NCBI GenBank assembly: GCA_963576735.1
Contig: OY755177.1
Location: 19,344,001-19,408,000 of the forward strand
Length of the DNA: 64,000 nt
Source of the DNA: Bedellia somnulentella
Lineage: Eukaryota > Arthropoda > Insecta > Lepidoptera > Bedelliidae
Direction of reading: 5' to 3'
The position numbers were made by a program, and so were the translations under genes. Numbering within the stretch: position 1 is the first letter of the stretch; each line of letters begins with the position of its first letter. The notes beneath the pieces were generated by a model. The model saw nothing but the letters and a program-made list of their open reading frames with translations. It was not told where the DNA came from and made no database searches. Positions 1-10,830 of this stretch are shown piece after piece.

Positions 1-67
1 TAAATTTAGCTATAAAATGTATGAGCCATTTTGGAGAAAATAAATTATCTTATCTATCTATTAAGAT

Positions 68-319
68 GATAAATCTGGTTGTTAACGGTGAGGGAAAACA
101 TCGTGAGGAAACCCACATGGCTGAGTTGTACTTAGTTATGTGACAGTGTATTCGTACAAAACGGCGATAGGCCTGCCCCCTATCACGTGAGTACACTGTC
201 CATGCAAAACGTTGGTACTCTGAACACCAGGTGACAAAGTCACGTGATGTTCAGAAGTATTAGTACCTCTGCCAACCCCTTCGGGGATATTCGGCGTGAA
301 CGTTTATGTTTATGTTATG
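68..319 (+). mobile_element. SB SINE, 5'-truncated, subfamily SB1
   Basis: The copy lacks the tRNA-like head and starts in the body just before GGTTGTTAACGGTGAGGG. It ends in ACCCCTTCGGGGATATTCGG, then CGTGAACG and a TTATG tail. A perfect 13-bp target-site duplication, TATCTATTAAGAT, lies at 55-67 and 320-332. Five-prime truncation plus a duplication indicates target-primed reverse transcription. Confidence 0.9.
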
Positions 320-440
320 TATCTATTAAGATATGTATATATTTTTTTTTTATGAAACAAGGCTAAGTTCAGAACAAACGTAAAACTTTCAATGGTTGTG
401 TTTAAGTTGTGGAAAAATTTGACATACTAAGAAGACATAA

Positions 441-770
441 TACATCCTCACAGCCCATATACGTCCCCACCAAGGGGCTCGAGCCTACCCTATATAGGGC
501 GATTTGGCCATGGCCCACCACGCTGGCCAATTGCGGGTTGGCAAACTAACGACTATTACCGTAATAGTAGCCGGGACCGACGGCTTAACGTGCCCTCCGA
601 AGCACGGAATCATCTTAATTTTCGGATAATCAGGTGATTTAAGCCTGCAATATCCTTCCAAACTGGGTTAAATCTTACAAATTAAATTTGTAAGGTTACC
701 AACCCCCGGGGATCGAACCCGGAACCTCCGCACTTGAAACAAAGCGCTTAGCCGCGAGACCACATAGGCA
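441..770 (-). mobile_element. SD, tRNA-headed SINE
   Basis: Read on the minus strand, the head contains TGGTCTCGCGGCTAAGCG (A-box-like) and a B box GGTTCGATCC at 710-719. An AT-rich middle and a GC-rich region follow. The 3' end has CCCC-TTGGT-GGGG, ACGTATATGGGCTGTGAGG and ATGTATTATG. A second copy lies at 31244-31510. The hairpin-plus-GTGAG end resembles those of SA, SB and the LINE. Confidence 0.75.
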
Positions 771-790
771 CGAATTTTGAAATAATTTAA

Positions 791-1043
791 TACATACATA
801 CATACATATACACACGGCTTTAAATCCCTAGAAGGGGTAGCCAGAGCTAAGGAATTTGAAATTCGTCAGCCACTTTTGGAAAATTGAGTGGGGAGAAGAT
901 GGTAAAGTAAAGGTTGTTGGTGATGGATCTCCAACCGCACCGCCCAAAAATCCCTTGAAAGCCCCAATACCGTTAGTCGCCTCTTACGTACACGCATCGG
1001 CATCGGTAGAAACGGGCTAGTGCTATTCTAAGCCGACACACGG
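791..1043 (-). mobile_element. SA retroposon, near full length (family description)
   Basis: SA is the commonest repeat here. Read in its sense direction it begins near TGTAGTGTCGGCTTAGAAT, continues through GCGACTAACGGTATTGGGGC and GCGATGCGGTTGGAGACCC, then CCACTTTTGG in complement. It ends CTACCCCTTCTAGGG, ATTTATAGCCGTGAGTATATG and (TATG)n. GGTTGGAGACC resembles a pol III B box (GGTTCGANNCC), but no convincing A box is seen, so SINE status is inferred from the fixed 5' end, the microsatellite tail and target duplications in several copies. SA1 has GGTGGGTGTACG, SA2 has GGGTGATCG and TATAGGGGC, and SA3 has GGGTGTCG and ACGATACTTTATTT. This copy is SA1-like with a small duplication of CATCGG. 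Confidence 0.8.
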
Positions 1044-1239
1044 CGACACGCACAAATAATTTAATGAATATTAATAACTATTCAATATCAATTCTCTGTA
1101 GTAAGATTAACTAAGACATAACTCGTAGTTAGCCAATGATAGTTGAAATTTGTATGCCAACGTTAAAACAATGCAATATTGACATGTAATTCTGTCTTAG
1201 ATTAGCATCAATCCATCTCTACCAAACATCTTATGAAAG

Positions 1240-1740
1240 CGTGTGTTGGGCGATGGAACCATTTTCCATTTTAGGGTTCCGTACGTCTGAATACAAAAAC
1301 GGAACCCTTATAGGATCACTCGTGTGTCTGTCTGTCCGTCGCTTACAGTCAATTATATCCGAATATATTAGACCGATTAAGTTGAAATTTGGTACACATG
1401 TCAATTTCTGTGGCCCAAACACAAAAAGTGTGACGTGAGCAGTTGAAATCTGTATATGGGGGGTCATTTTTGGAGGGGAAGGGGAAAATAAAAAAAAGAA
1501 CTGCATCGTGTGGCATATCAAATGAAAGGTCTTGTTGAGAAGATCTTGTATGTATTTTTTTTGTAATTTTAAAATAAATAGTTTCCAAGTTATTCAAGAA
1601 AATAGACGAAAATTGACCATTCCCCCCCTTCCCCTTATCTCCAAAACTACTGAACCTAACATTTTGAAAAAAATACAGAAATTAGTTTTCTCCTTTTTTA
1701 TGTATCAAATTCATGTCAATAAAATGTTATTTTAACTCGA
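1240..1740 (+). repeat. Dispersed lepidopteran-type repeat with a GGGTTCCGT hairpin
   Basis: GGGTTCCGT and ACGGAACCC face each other at about 1275-1310, forming a 9-bp stem. They are followed by ATAGGATCACTCGTGTGTC, a short CTGTC run and GATTAAGTTGAAATTTGGTAC. I recognise this combination as a repeat common in Lepidoptera but cannot assign its class. Short frames across it are not coding. Confidence 0.5.
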
Positions 1741-1904
1741 TTTCGACTCACTTCAAACGGACCGGTGTAGTTAAAACTTTATACACTTATCAAGAATCAG
1801 CGACAATATAATATTCCCATAGATTCATCTCATTATCCTGATCATTATGCTATATTTATCGTTTTTCAAACCCACGCTTCTTCATGATTTTCAGCTTATA
1901 TTGG

Positions 1905-2316
1905 GAATTATTTTTTAACTGACTTCAAAAAAAGGAACCGATTTTGATTATTATTTTTTTGTTCGAAAGAAGATACTCCCGGATTGGTACCACGATGAGG
2001 ATATCAGGGTCTGACGATGGGATCCTAGAGAAATCGAGGGGAACCCTCAAATTTTATAGGCAAATGTACCGCGTTTTACATATTTTCTGAACTTATATTG
2101 GCATTTGCTTCTGAAAATCATATTGTTATGCTGCTGAGCTGATGATGGAAGGTGTGGGTCTTCAATCACTAGGTATTAGGAAACAGTTCTTTCCACATTC
2201 TATATAGATTTATACTAATCTTCGTAGCTTTTATGAAGAGAAGTACAGGTTCACTAAACATTTCTTTTGTTAAGTTATTGTTACCGAGAAAGTACCATGA
2301 GACCAGGATCTGATGA
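1905..2316 (+). repeat. Dispersed repeat with an ACTGACTTCAAAAAAAGGAA start
   Basis: The AACTGACTTCAAAAAAAGGA segment, with later GATCCTAGAGAAATCG and CATGAGACCAGGATCTGA blocks, resembles a known lepidopteran repeat. It is interrupted by an SB fragment at 2317. Its end relative to the repeat at 2620 is unclear. Confidence 0.4.
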
Positions 2317-2418
2317 TGGCATGGGTACTCTGAACAACAGGTGACAATGTCACGTGATATTCAGAAGTATTACTACCTCTGCTAACCCCTTCAGGGATAT
2401 TCGGCGTGAGCGTTTGAG
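2317..2418 (+). mobile_element. SB SINE, strongly 5'-truncated
   Basis: Only the last 100 bp remain, from GGGTACTCTGAACAACAGG to the CCCCTTCAGGGATATTCGGC hairpin and GTGAGCG. The TTATG tail is lost. Confidence 0.8.
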
Positions 2419-2619
2419 TCTTTCTTGAGATGTAGAATTGCAGACCATCGCCTTTCGAAGGATTTTAAGAAAAATGTAAGGTTATATATGGTTGAGCCTA
2501 TTTAATATTGTACTATAATAGAAATACCGGAAATACGAAGAATAATACAGTAACCGTCGCTTCCTCATCCGAGAGGCATCTTTGCCAGGTCAACCCATCT
2601 CTAAAACTCGTAAAATAAA

Positions 2620-2830
2620 ATAATTTTTAACAAAAAGAAAACCAACTTCATAGTTGGAAAAACAACCGAAAATAAACAATCTAGTACTTAAAAGTACGAA
2701 ATAAGTTTTTTAATTGAATATGAGTACTGTGATTAATACCTTAGCAATTTCGTTATTCCACACGCGTCCATTCAACCTATCTAAATATTACAATTCCCTT
2801 AAATTAATTTTTGAGTCGGTGCCAGTCAAA
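2620..2830 (+). repeat. Repeat R1 (GACTTCATAGTTGG), copy 1
   Basis: It runs from TTTTTAACAAAAAGAAAACC through AACAATCTAGTACTTAAAAG to GAGTCGGTGCC. Other copies lie at 4692-4888 (minus) and 26305-26494 (plus). Copies 1 and 2 flank the Tc1-type element in inverted orientation. The class is unknown. Confidence 0.65.
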
Positions 2831-3848
2831 CAAAAGTAAATTCACCCTACTATCTATCTCTGATTATTACAATCTAAACAATATACAGGGTGTAATTGTA
2901 ATGACTGTTTTCCTTGAAAAGTATGATTAATTATCACGTATAGAGGCAGAATTCGTTGAAAAAAAACACACTTATTTTTTTTCAAATTTTGTTAAAATTT
3001 GCACTAAGAAAGTAGTACTATTGACACCAACACGCTCAATGTATGCGTGAAACGCGATGACAAGGCGGGCAACTCAGCTGACAGCTGCGACCCGCCCCGT
3101 GACCTTTAACCGGCGGCCAAATCAAATCAAGGCCAGTAAAGTAATCAATCGAACTTAGCTTCTAATATCTTCTTATTTTTTACATGTTATTATTTGACAT
3201 GATAAATTTGAATAACACTACCCCATAGTTAATACTGCGTTGGAATGCGGCAGTATTTTCAGAGAAAAATTCATAATTCGTAAACATCGATCGCCGCGAA
3301 ATTCAAAATCTGCATGTATCAACAAGTCGGGCGGGCTTGTCGGCATTACATCAAAGGAACAGTATTAGTACTAAGTAGTTGTTTGTAGCTCATTGTGTTT
3401 GTGTCGCTTATGATTGGATGTCACTTTGATTTTTCGCATTAATTTTCGGAGTGTGAGTTCAGTTTTAGTATCTTGTGTTGTGATTGTGTTGAGTAAATAT
3501 GGCGTACACGAATCAGCAAAGTTCAGTGTTGGTGTTTTATAATGTTAATTCTCAAAATGTTCTGCGTTTTGCGCAAATAAAGGTGATAGCCCGGATCTGC
3601 CACTGCCAATCAAAACGGGGTGAGTTATTCTTATTCATATTCTTTAGTTAACTGTGATAGAGTACAGATACACCCGTTTAGAGCCCTTTAGCCCCGAGAG
3701 AGTTTAGTAAACACAAAGAACTCCTCCAATTTCGATGTCGGTTAATGAATGAATAGGTATCTCTTGCGCACTTTATTTTATGCCACGTAAATGCATCGTT
3801 TCGAGGGTCTCTATTTGTTTTTAACTTTATTATCTTACGCTCATGAAG

Positions 3849-3905
3849 TACATACATTACATACATACTCACGCCGTTACTTCCCATTGGGGAGGCAGAG
3901 ACGTA
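3849..3905 (-). mobile_element. LINE 3' tip, 5'-truncated
   Basis: The minus strand reads CTGCCTCCCCAATGGGAAG, then TAACGGCGTGAG and a TATG-type tail, matching the last 45 bp of the LINE at 31618-32394. Confidence 0.8.
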
Positions 3906-3994
3906 AAGTAAAACAAAAAAAATAGCGGTAGCTGATTATTTAGGACGACAGTTTTGTTATAATCGTCGGTGTTAATTAATAGAGATAGATTTTT

Positions 3995-4110
3995 TACATA
4001 CATATTCTCACGCCATTAGTTCCCATTGGGGTAGGCAGAGACTATCGATCGCCACTTCGTACGATCCTGGCAAACCTCTCTAGCTTTGTTTACATCCATC
4101 AATCTTTTTA
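3995..4110 (-). mobile_element. LINE 3' end, 5'-truncated
   Basis: The minus strand matches the terminal 110 bp of the LINE, from GATTGATGGATGTAAAC through GTGGCGATCGATAG to GGCGTGAG and the tail. It encodes the decayed C-terminus ending in YPNGN. Confidence 0.85.
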
Positions 4111-4691
4111 CTTGAAAATGTTTGAATTACACTACCCCATATTTAATACTGGATTGAAATACGAGGCGACTAAGACCACAGCCACACTAGGCGCGTTGAT
4201 AAGTTCAAAGAAAAATAAAACATAACATAGCCGCGAAATTCAAAAAATTTTTGCATTGCTGTCATAGTGCGGTTTATACGGTCACGAGCAAGTGTGCGCA
4301 AGACTAGATGGTCACATGACGCGCCCGCTTGTCTCTGTGTGTGGGTGAGACATTATACGGGTAGGAGTGTGTGCGCTAGGCTAGTGTAGATAACCACAGT
4401 TTTCCATCTGATGGAGAAAGTAAGTTTTTCTGCTAAAGCGGTTTTAATCTTTTTGTTTATTTCATATGGTGGATATTAAGCATTAAACTTTAATATACGA
4501 ATTAATATTGAAGTAACAATCGCCGTCAAACTAACACGCTGTATATCTATCGCCTAACGTTTTAAATGGTAATACGTACAAAAATCAATTTACCCTACAA
4601 CTACAAGGTACCCTACATTTTACATGTATATGAAGTGCGAAATACACACTTCTTATTATCAATTATCATCGAGGCTGGCACCACCGGCTCA

Positions 4692-4888
4692 CAAATTAAT
4701 TTAAGAGAATTGTAATATTTAGGTAGCTTGAACTGACGCGTATGGAATAAAGAAATTGCTAAGGTATTAATCACAGTACTCATATTCAATTAAAAAACTT
4801 ATTTCGTACTTTTTAGTACTAGATTGTTTATTTTCGGTTGTTTTTCCAACTATGAAGTCGGTTTTCTTTTTGTTAAAAATTATTACTT
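4692..4888 (-). repeat. Repeat R1, copy 2
   Basis: This is the reverse complement of 2620-2830, including the GTACTTTTTAGTACTAGA palindrome and ACTATGAAGTCGGTTTTC. Confidence 0.65.
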
Positions 4889-5369
4889 TTTAGTTAAAAG
4901 GGCTACAAAAGCGTAATGTTTGAGTTTTATTATCACAATTTTTATTACATTTTAGACAAGCATAGCCGGAGCTCCAATGATAAACATTATTTTGTCATTT
5001 CCATCAGTATTATCATTGGTCGGTGCTGAAAAGAGGACAGAATTATCGGATTGTGAACAAAATAACCCAATAAATAGTTTAAGCAACAGGCAGTAATGGG
5101 GTACTTAACTCATATTGTACGCTGACATTATTTTGGATGATGCAACCTATTATAGATTGTAGTGTTTTTGACATGGAAACATTAAATTTTATTTCATTTA
5201 AACATCACTAAATCTTTCACAATATTAGTTGTCAAAGCACAACAAAACCAATCTTATGTTATAATAGCGTTTCATTACATTAAAATATCACGTGTGTTCT
5301 TTAAATAATTGATTACTGTTCGACCTCAAAAATCTGTGTTTGTTCTCAAATGTTTTGGTTTCATAAATT
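4889..5369. other. AT-rich stretch, nothing recognised
   Basis: I see no open frame of note and no repeat shared with the rest of the window. Confidence 0.5.
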
Positions 5370-5443
5370 AATTTCCAGGAATCAAACTTTGGACCTTCAA
5401 ATCGGGACCAAACGCTTCACTACTAGACCATTGAGGCAGTAAA
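5370..5443 (-). repeat. tRNA-like SINE head (SF), degenerate
   Basis: On the minus strand TGCCTCAATGGTCTAGTAGTG resembles an A box and GTTTGATTCC a B box, about 40 bp apart. The adjoining CTACATTTCTAGGATT has a diverged match near 59262-59290. No complete element can be delimited. Confidence 0.4.
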
Positions 5444-5730
5444 ATAACTACATTTCTAGGATTAAATTTAAAAGAGAAACAGCTAATTATTAATCATTAC
5501 CCTATTCTTATCTTATTTGTAAAATCTTATTTTTTCACAGATTACTACAGGAATCAACTTAAGAACAGTGAGTACAATTCCTTCAAACTTCAATCATAAA
5601 ATACTCATCGTTTTAAATTTTAGTCATGGCATTTACGCTAAATATCCCTGACGGCGTGGCGTAGCATACGTACTACTCGTAGATGTCACCAAGTACGTTG
5701 AAAAGTGCCTTAGTAAATTTAAAAAAATAC

Positions 5731-5867
5731 AAACATACATACATACATATACTCACGGCTATAAATCCCTTAAAGGGGTAGCCAGAGCTAGGGAATTAGA
5801 AATTCCTCAGCCACTTTTGGAAGTTGTAAAAATGGGGTAGTACTATTCTAAGCCGACACTACACAGC
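5731..5867 (-). mobile_element. SA retroposon with large internal deletion
   Basis: Both ends are present, CATACATATACTCACGGC and AAGCCGACACTACACAGC, but about 110 bp of the middle, including GGTTGGAGACCC, is missing. Confidence 0.85.
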
Positions 5868-6476
5868 AAAAAAAATATATATATAAAATGACTTTATTTG
5901 TCTTTCTTGTATCAAAATATAATATAAATTAATGACAAGGCGCATGATATAAAGACAAAAATGTTCAACGCTCAACCTATCCGCAATAAGCAGATGGTGT
6001 CGATTTTTCAGCTTTGACCGAATGATTACTATATACAATATACAAAACTTAAGTCTAGCTTATTACTAATTCACGATTTGAACCCATGGCCCCATTGGAG
6101 GCTGAAAAGACTGAACTACCAAGGTAAATGAGGCAAGGTAATGCAAGTAAAATGGACGATGTATCTTGATAGTAAATATTTATTTCGACCCCATTATTTA
6201 GCGAGGAGCAAAATATATTACACAAAGCTGTAATAGTCATTAAGTGTAACGGTGACATTAAAATCGCTGCACAGTGGTTCTTGTGTTGCGTTTGTAGACG
6301 GCCATTAATAACAATAAGCGTGCAGCTTCGCCCGAGTCCTCATAAACTACCCACCGCACCGTGTGTTTCGAGGTGGGAATGACTACTGTGAAATAGTTAC
6401 TAATTGCGGTCGTTCACTTTAAATACTCTATGGAAGATTTATTTCCAGAGTACAGTTTTGTTTTTCGGTTTAGAAT
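5868..6476. other. No gene or recognised repeat
   Basis: The stretch is AT-rich and includes a TATATATATAAAA run just after the SA copy. Short frames here have no recognisable product. Confidence 0.5.
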
Positions 6477-6655
6477 AGGTGACTAACAGTATTTGGGCTT
6501 TCAAGGGATTTTTGGGCGATGCGGTTGGAGACCCATCACCTTTATTTTTACTATCTTTTCCCCACTCAACTTTCCGAAAGTGGCTGAGGAATTTCTAATT
6601 CCTTAGCTCTGGCTACCCCTTCTTGGGATTTATGGCCGTGAGTATATATCTGTAA
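6477..6655 (+). mobile_element. SA retroposon, 5'-truncated (SA1)
   Basis: It begins at GGTGACTAACAGTATTTGGG and keeps the 3' hairpin CTACCCCTTCTTGGG and GGCCGTGAG. Confidence 0.85.
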
Positions 6656-7337
6656 GTAGTTTTGTTTTACGCTTCGTTACTCAGTGGCAAAAACCTAGGC
6701 ACTATGTATATATCGCTGTGCCATATTCTATTCAAGTACATTATGTCTGTAACATGCCTGAATGTTGATGGCCAATCAACAGATTTCTATACTTGTTTAG
6801 TACTTAAATAGTTTTTACAAGAATTATTAGCACTGAAAGTCGTTGGGAAATTGTGACATTTGTCTGTCTGTACACTAAGTCATTGCAAAAAAAAACTTTG
6901 AAAATAGGTCAAATGAAAGTTAATTCTAGGATAACTGTTTTACCGCTTTGAAAAAACTTATATTTGAAAGTATTTACTTTTTCTTTTTCTTGTCGTGAAA
7001 ATGTCATAAGTAAAAATGGACACTCTGTTTTAAATAGAAAAAATATCTGTTTTCATAGGAAAAGGTTTAAAAATGCAGGAGTCCCAAGTGATTTTTCCAT
7101 CAATAGATTGATAAGTTTAATTATGCAAAGCTGTCAATATTGGTTAGGGTGTTTAGAGGTGTAAGCATACGGAAACCAGTGATGCAATAATTATTTACAT
7201 CTTTATCATTCAGCCAATAGACATCCTCTCCTGGCTCTATGCCTAGCAGTGGACATTTATTACTAGACATACTTTTATTACTAGGCCAACTAGACTATCT
7301 CCATAATGACCAGTCCTACGCTGCTCTAGTCCATTTA
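6656..7337. other. No gene or recognised repeat
   Basis: The 66-codon frame at 6964-7164 (MKVFTFSFSCRENVISK...) has no recognisable motif and no support from context. Confidence 0.5.
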
Positions 7338-7590
7338 ATACATACATACATACATATACTCACAGCTGTGAATCCCTAGAAGGGGTAGCCAGAGCTAAGG
7401 AACTAGAAGTTCCTAAGCCACTTTTGAAAAGTTGAGCGGGAAAAAGATAGAAAAATAAAGGTTGTTGGTGATGGGTCTCCAACCGCATCGCCCAAAATCC
7501 CTTTATAGCTCCAATACCGTCAGTCACTTTTTACGTACATCCACCGGAAGAAATGGGGTAGTGCTCTTCTAAGCCGTGTCGGCACAGCAA
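7338..7590 (-). mobile_element. SA retroposon, full length (SA1)
   Basis: The (CATA)n tail starts at about 7338 and the head ends GTGTCGGCACAGC. The middle is complete. Confidence 0.88.
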
Positions 7591-8278
7591 CCATTTAATA
7601 CATGTTTGGTACTAATCAAAAGCTAAATTTGCTATATAAGAAGCTTGGATTTGTACACAATATTTTGTGAGGTATTTTGGCGATTGAAAAATTTGTTAGT
7701 AGCCCTGTGGTTCCATTCGTGTGATATAATCGGGATAGAGGAGCAGCCTCGCACAAATTGCCCGGATTATACCGTGCAGGTGTTGCGAATTAAACAGTTA
7801 CGTTTGAAGATGTTCCCCAAATACTTTTCATAAAAAATATGCAAATTTTTGCGGTATTAAAGACATAAATTCTGTTTTTTTTTATTTGTTTCTGTCACGG
7901 TGAAGGAAACTTGAGTATGACGAAGATTTAGAATTATGAGTGGAGTGTTATTAAAAATTTAAGTAGAATGGTTTTAATTAATTTTTGCTCGGATGTATTA
8001 TGCTGAAATTGTTTCATGACTGTTTATTACTGTGGCACTTTTGCGGTCTAATGAAGAAACAGCTAATAAAAAAAATGTGTACAAAAAGAATATAAAGTAT
8101 AATGAAGGGGTGTTGATGTCACTCGTACATTTCACATTAGTAAAAAACTAAGTGCTCATATCTGAAATAAATGAATAAATAAATATCGACGTAATTTTTT
8201 TTTAATAACTACTTGATAATTAAATGAAAATAAAAACTTATTTAGAAACTGTGTAAATTATCTCCAACACTAAAAAAC
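7591..8278. other. No gene or recognised repeat
   Basis: AT-rich. The 62-codon frame at 7645-7833 is unrecognised. Confidence 0.5.
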
Positions 8279-8719
8279 AAGAAGCATGAAAGCAGAGTCA
8301 ATGCAGTAGAAATGAGGTCCCTCAGAAAAGTTTGTAATGTAAGGTTATATGATCGTGTGAGGAATGACGTGATTCGTGAAAGATGTGGTGTAAAAGATGA
8401 TATTGTAAGAAAGATAAAAAAAGGAATGTTGAGATGGTTTGGGCATACAGAGAGGATAGATGACAGTAAATTGGTAAAAGAGATCTGTAGAGCCAATGTG
8501 GAAGGTAATGTTAGTAGAGAACGACCTCGGAGGACACATTTGGCAGGTGGTAGGACAAAAAGGCAGGTGTCCGTAGTACGAAGAATAAAAGAGCATGTAT
8601 GAAAAGATTGATGGATGTAAACGAAGCTAGAGAGGTTTGTCAGGATCGTGCGAAGTAGCGATCAATAGTCTCTGCCTACCCCAATGGGAACTAATGGCGT
8701 GACTATATGTATGTATGTA
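8279..8719 (+). pseudogene. LINE reverse-transcriptase C-terminal region, 5'-truncated and frame-broken
   Basis: The frame from about 8279 encodes KHESRVNAVEMRSLRKVC, later GMLRWFGHTERIDDSK and GRPRRTH-like residues, as in the intact frame at 31618-32358. A deletion after RTHLAGG shifts the frame, which stops at 8602. Downstream DNA still matches the final LINE codons, then CTACCCCAATGGGAACTAAT, GGCGTGACTATATG and a TATG tail. Insertion was presumably by target-primed reverse transcription. The catalytic domain is absent, so it cannot be active. Confidence 0.88.
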
Positions 8720-8744
8720 CTAAAAAACAACTAGAAACTAAGCA

Positions 8745-8823
8745 GCCTGGTGTGTCGTACAATTTCGTATACCACAGAGATGGAAATGGGTTAGCGCCAT
8801 TCTAAACCGTCACTACACAGCTC
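8745..8823 (-). mobile_element. SA retroposon, 5' fragment
   Basis: GGAAATGGGTTAGCGCCATT and CCGTCACTACACAGC match the SA head in complement. The rest is lost. Confidence 0.55.
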
Positions 8824-9179
8824 TATTTGTAACTCCAAAATTTAAATTTACTTCCCAAATTTCATTGAGTAACTAAATGCAAGATATACTGGAGCTGCTA
8901 GGAAACTACTCGGATCAATTTAATCCGCCGGTCAACAGACTTGTGTTTATGCAAATTTGAGAACGCTGTGTTTATGATCACTTAGATTATATGGCTGTAG
9001 GTACTCTTTGCAGTGTATTGTTTAACTGAAAGAGAATCATCATACTGATATTTTTTTAAATATAAGTATGATGATTCACTTGCTTTGTATATTCCTGAAG
9101 GGGGGGGGAAAGGACTTATATTTTCGAACGTGACAAAATAATCTATCATCTGACTTCTAAAGTATTAATCTTTTTCAAT

Positions 9180-9392
9180 AAACATATGCTCGCGGTGATA
9201 AATCCAAAAGGAGTTGTTAGAGCATTTTGAATTATATTTTTTTCAGACACCGTGTAAGTTGAGTAAGGAAAAATATTGTGACATAAAGGTTATCAGTGAT
9301 TGCTTCGCCCTATAGTCTCTCAAAAAACCCCAATATCGTAAGTCACCTCCTACACCAACGGGCAGAAAGAATTAATGCTATTATTAGCAGAC
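9180..9392 (-). mobile_element. SA retroposon, old and degenerate
   Basis: Recognisable pieces in SA order are ATGCTCGCGGTGATAAATCC, AAAAAACCCCAATATCGTAA and CACCAACGGGCAGAAAG. Confidence 0.55.
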
Positions 9393-9509
9393 ACTTCACA
9401 ACCTTTTTAAAAGAAACCTTATCACATGATTCAATTGATTCAGCTATTATTTTTTTTTCAAGATGTTTTTCCACAACGTTACCACTTAAACTTAAAGGAA
9501 ATCAATAAA

Positions 9510-9898
9510 TAGGAAATAGTAGCGACATGATAGTCCGGTGGATAGAACACCCGCCCGAAAACAGAAGGGGCGTGAGTTCCAATCCTGGGACGGGCCTACA
9601 CCAATTTGTCTTTTCTAAAGTCATATGTGTGGTTAATTTATCATGGTTGCTAACGGTGAGGAAAAACATCGTGAGGAAACCCACATGGCTGAGTTGTACT
9701 TAGTCATGTGACAGTGTATTCGTACAAAACGGCGATAGGCCTGCCCCCTATCACGTGAGTACACTGTCTAATCAAAACATGGGTACCTTCTCTGGAAACT
9801 AGATGGCGCTTGCCATGTGAGTTCAGGAGTATTGGTACCTCTGCCAACCCCTTCGGGGATAAACGGCGTGAACGTTTATGTTATATGTTATGTTATGA
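9510..9898 (+). mobile_element. SB SINE, full length, subfamily SB2 (family description)
   Basis: The head carries ATAGTCCGGTGGATAGAAC (A-box-like) and GAGTTCCAATCCTGG (B-box-like), as in tRNA-derived SINEs transcribed by RNA polymerase III. The body follows (GGTTAATTTATCATGGTTG, GGCGATAGGCCTGCCCCC, CACGTGAGTACACTGTC). The end is a CCCCTTCGGGG hairpin, ATAAACGGCGTGAACG and a TTATG tail. SB2 is defined by GGAAACTAGATGGCGCTTGC and ATAAACGG. SB1 has CTCTGAACACCAGGTGAC and ATATTCGG. AAATCAATAAA on both sides is a probable target duplication. Confidence 0.9.
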
Positions 9899-10110
9899 AA
9901 TCAATAAAAAAGTGACTTTAAAGGAAGGCACTTAGTGTAAATAACTCTCAGGATATAAATTCGCCTTTGCCTTCCTGCCTTTGTGACGTTTCCCCACTAA
10001 GCTATAGAGGTTGTTCGAAGCTGAATAAACATATCAATTATAATAAAAAATAGGCTCGTGTATTTGTTTGTAAACCACACTGATCATCGTTAAAGAATCA
10101 TCATATTAAT

Positions 10111-10355
10111 CATACATATACGTATACTCACGGCTAAATATCCCTAGAAAGGTAGCCAGAGCTTTAGAATACCAAATTCCTCACCCATTTTTAGAACTTG
10201 AGTAGGGGGAAAATTTTATGTGAGGGTTATTGGTGATGGGACTCCAACCGAATCGCTCAACAACTTCTTTAAAAGCACCAAAACTCTTAGTCTACTTTAA
10301 CGACCCCCACGAGTAGAAATGGGGTAGTGTTCTTCTAAGCCGACACTACGCAGCA
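10111..10355 (-). mobile_element. SA retroposon, full length, diverged
   Basis: The tail, CACGGCTAAATATCCCTAG, a diverged middle and the head AAGCCGACACTACGCAGC are all present. Confidence 0.85.
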
Positions 10356-10830
10356 CATCACATTTTAATCGACTCCAAATATGATGGCTAAATACAAACA
10401 AAATAATGTAAATCGTTGATGCTTAATCCCGCCCCTTAATTTTCTTTTACTTCGTAAAGAGACATATAACTGTTGTTTTTTGTAATGAAATGAAATAAAT
10501 GCTTTCATTTACATTCGCACAAGTACTACGGATAGATAATTGCGAAACTCAGTGCTAAGTAAAATGAATCTTTCAACATCACAACTCGTATTAAACTAAA
10601 AGACAAATATTTCACTGAGCAGTTGTGAGCTGGACTTTTTCCCGCGGGACGTCGGCGGGGTACTACAGCTTTCTACTGAAAAATCAGGGTTACGAGTTAA
10701 TACCAAAGTAAATAAAAAAAACGTACGGATTTGTACCTGTATATTATGCTATATAATATTTGCTCAAGGCTTTACTTTTCAAGAGCAGCGGCCACAGGTT
10801 AAAATTTCTGATTAGAGTTATTATTTTTAA
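10356..10830. other. No gene or recognised repeat
   Basis: AT-rich, with a short GC-rich patch near 10640 (CCCGCGGGACGTCGGCGGG) of unknown meaning. Confidence 0.5.

Larger units (their letters stand above)
2884..4543 (+). mobile_element. Tc1/mariner-type DNA transposon relic with TA duplication
   Basis: The ends are TACAGGGTGT (2884-2893) and ACACGCTGTA (4534-4543), 9 of 10 complementary, with TA on each side (2882-2883, 4544-4545). Inside, a leader-like stretch is followed at about 3499 by a frame starting MAYTNQQSS and breaking within 50 codons near a PDLPLP-like segment. This weakly recalls the N-terminal helix-turn-helix of arthropod transposon proteins. The LINE tails at 3849 and 3995 are later insertions. 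The TIR is short, so the boundaries are probable, not certain. Confidence 0.55.
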
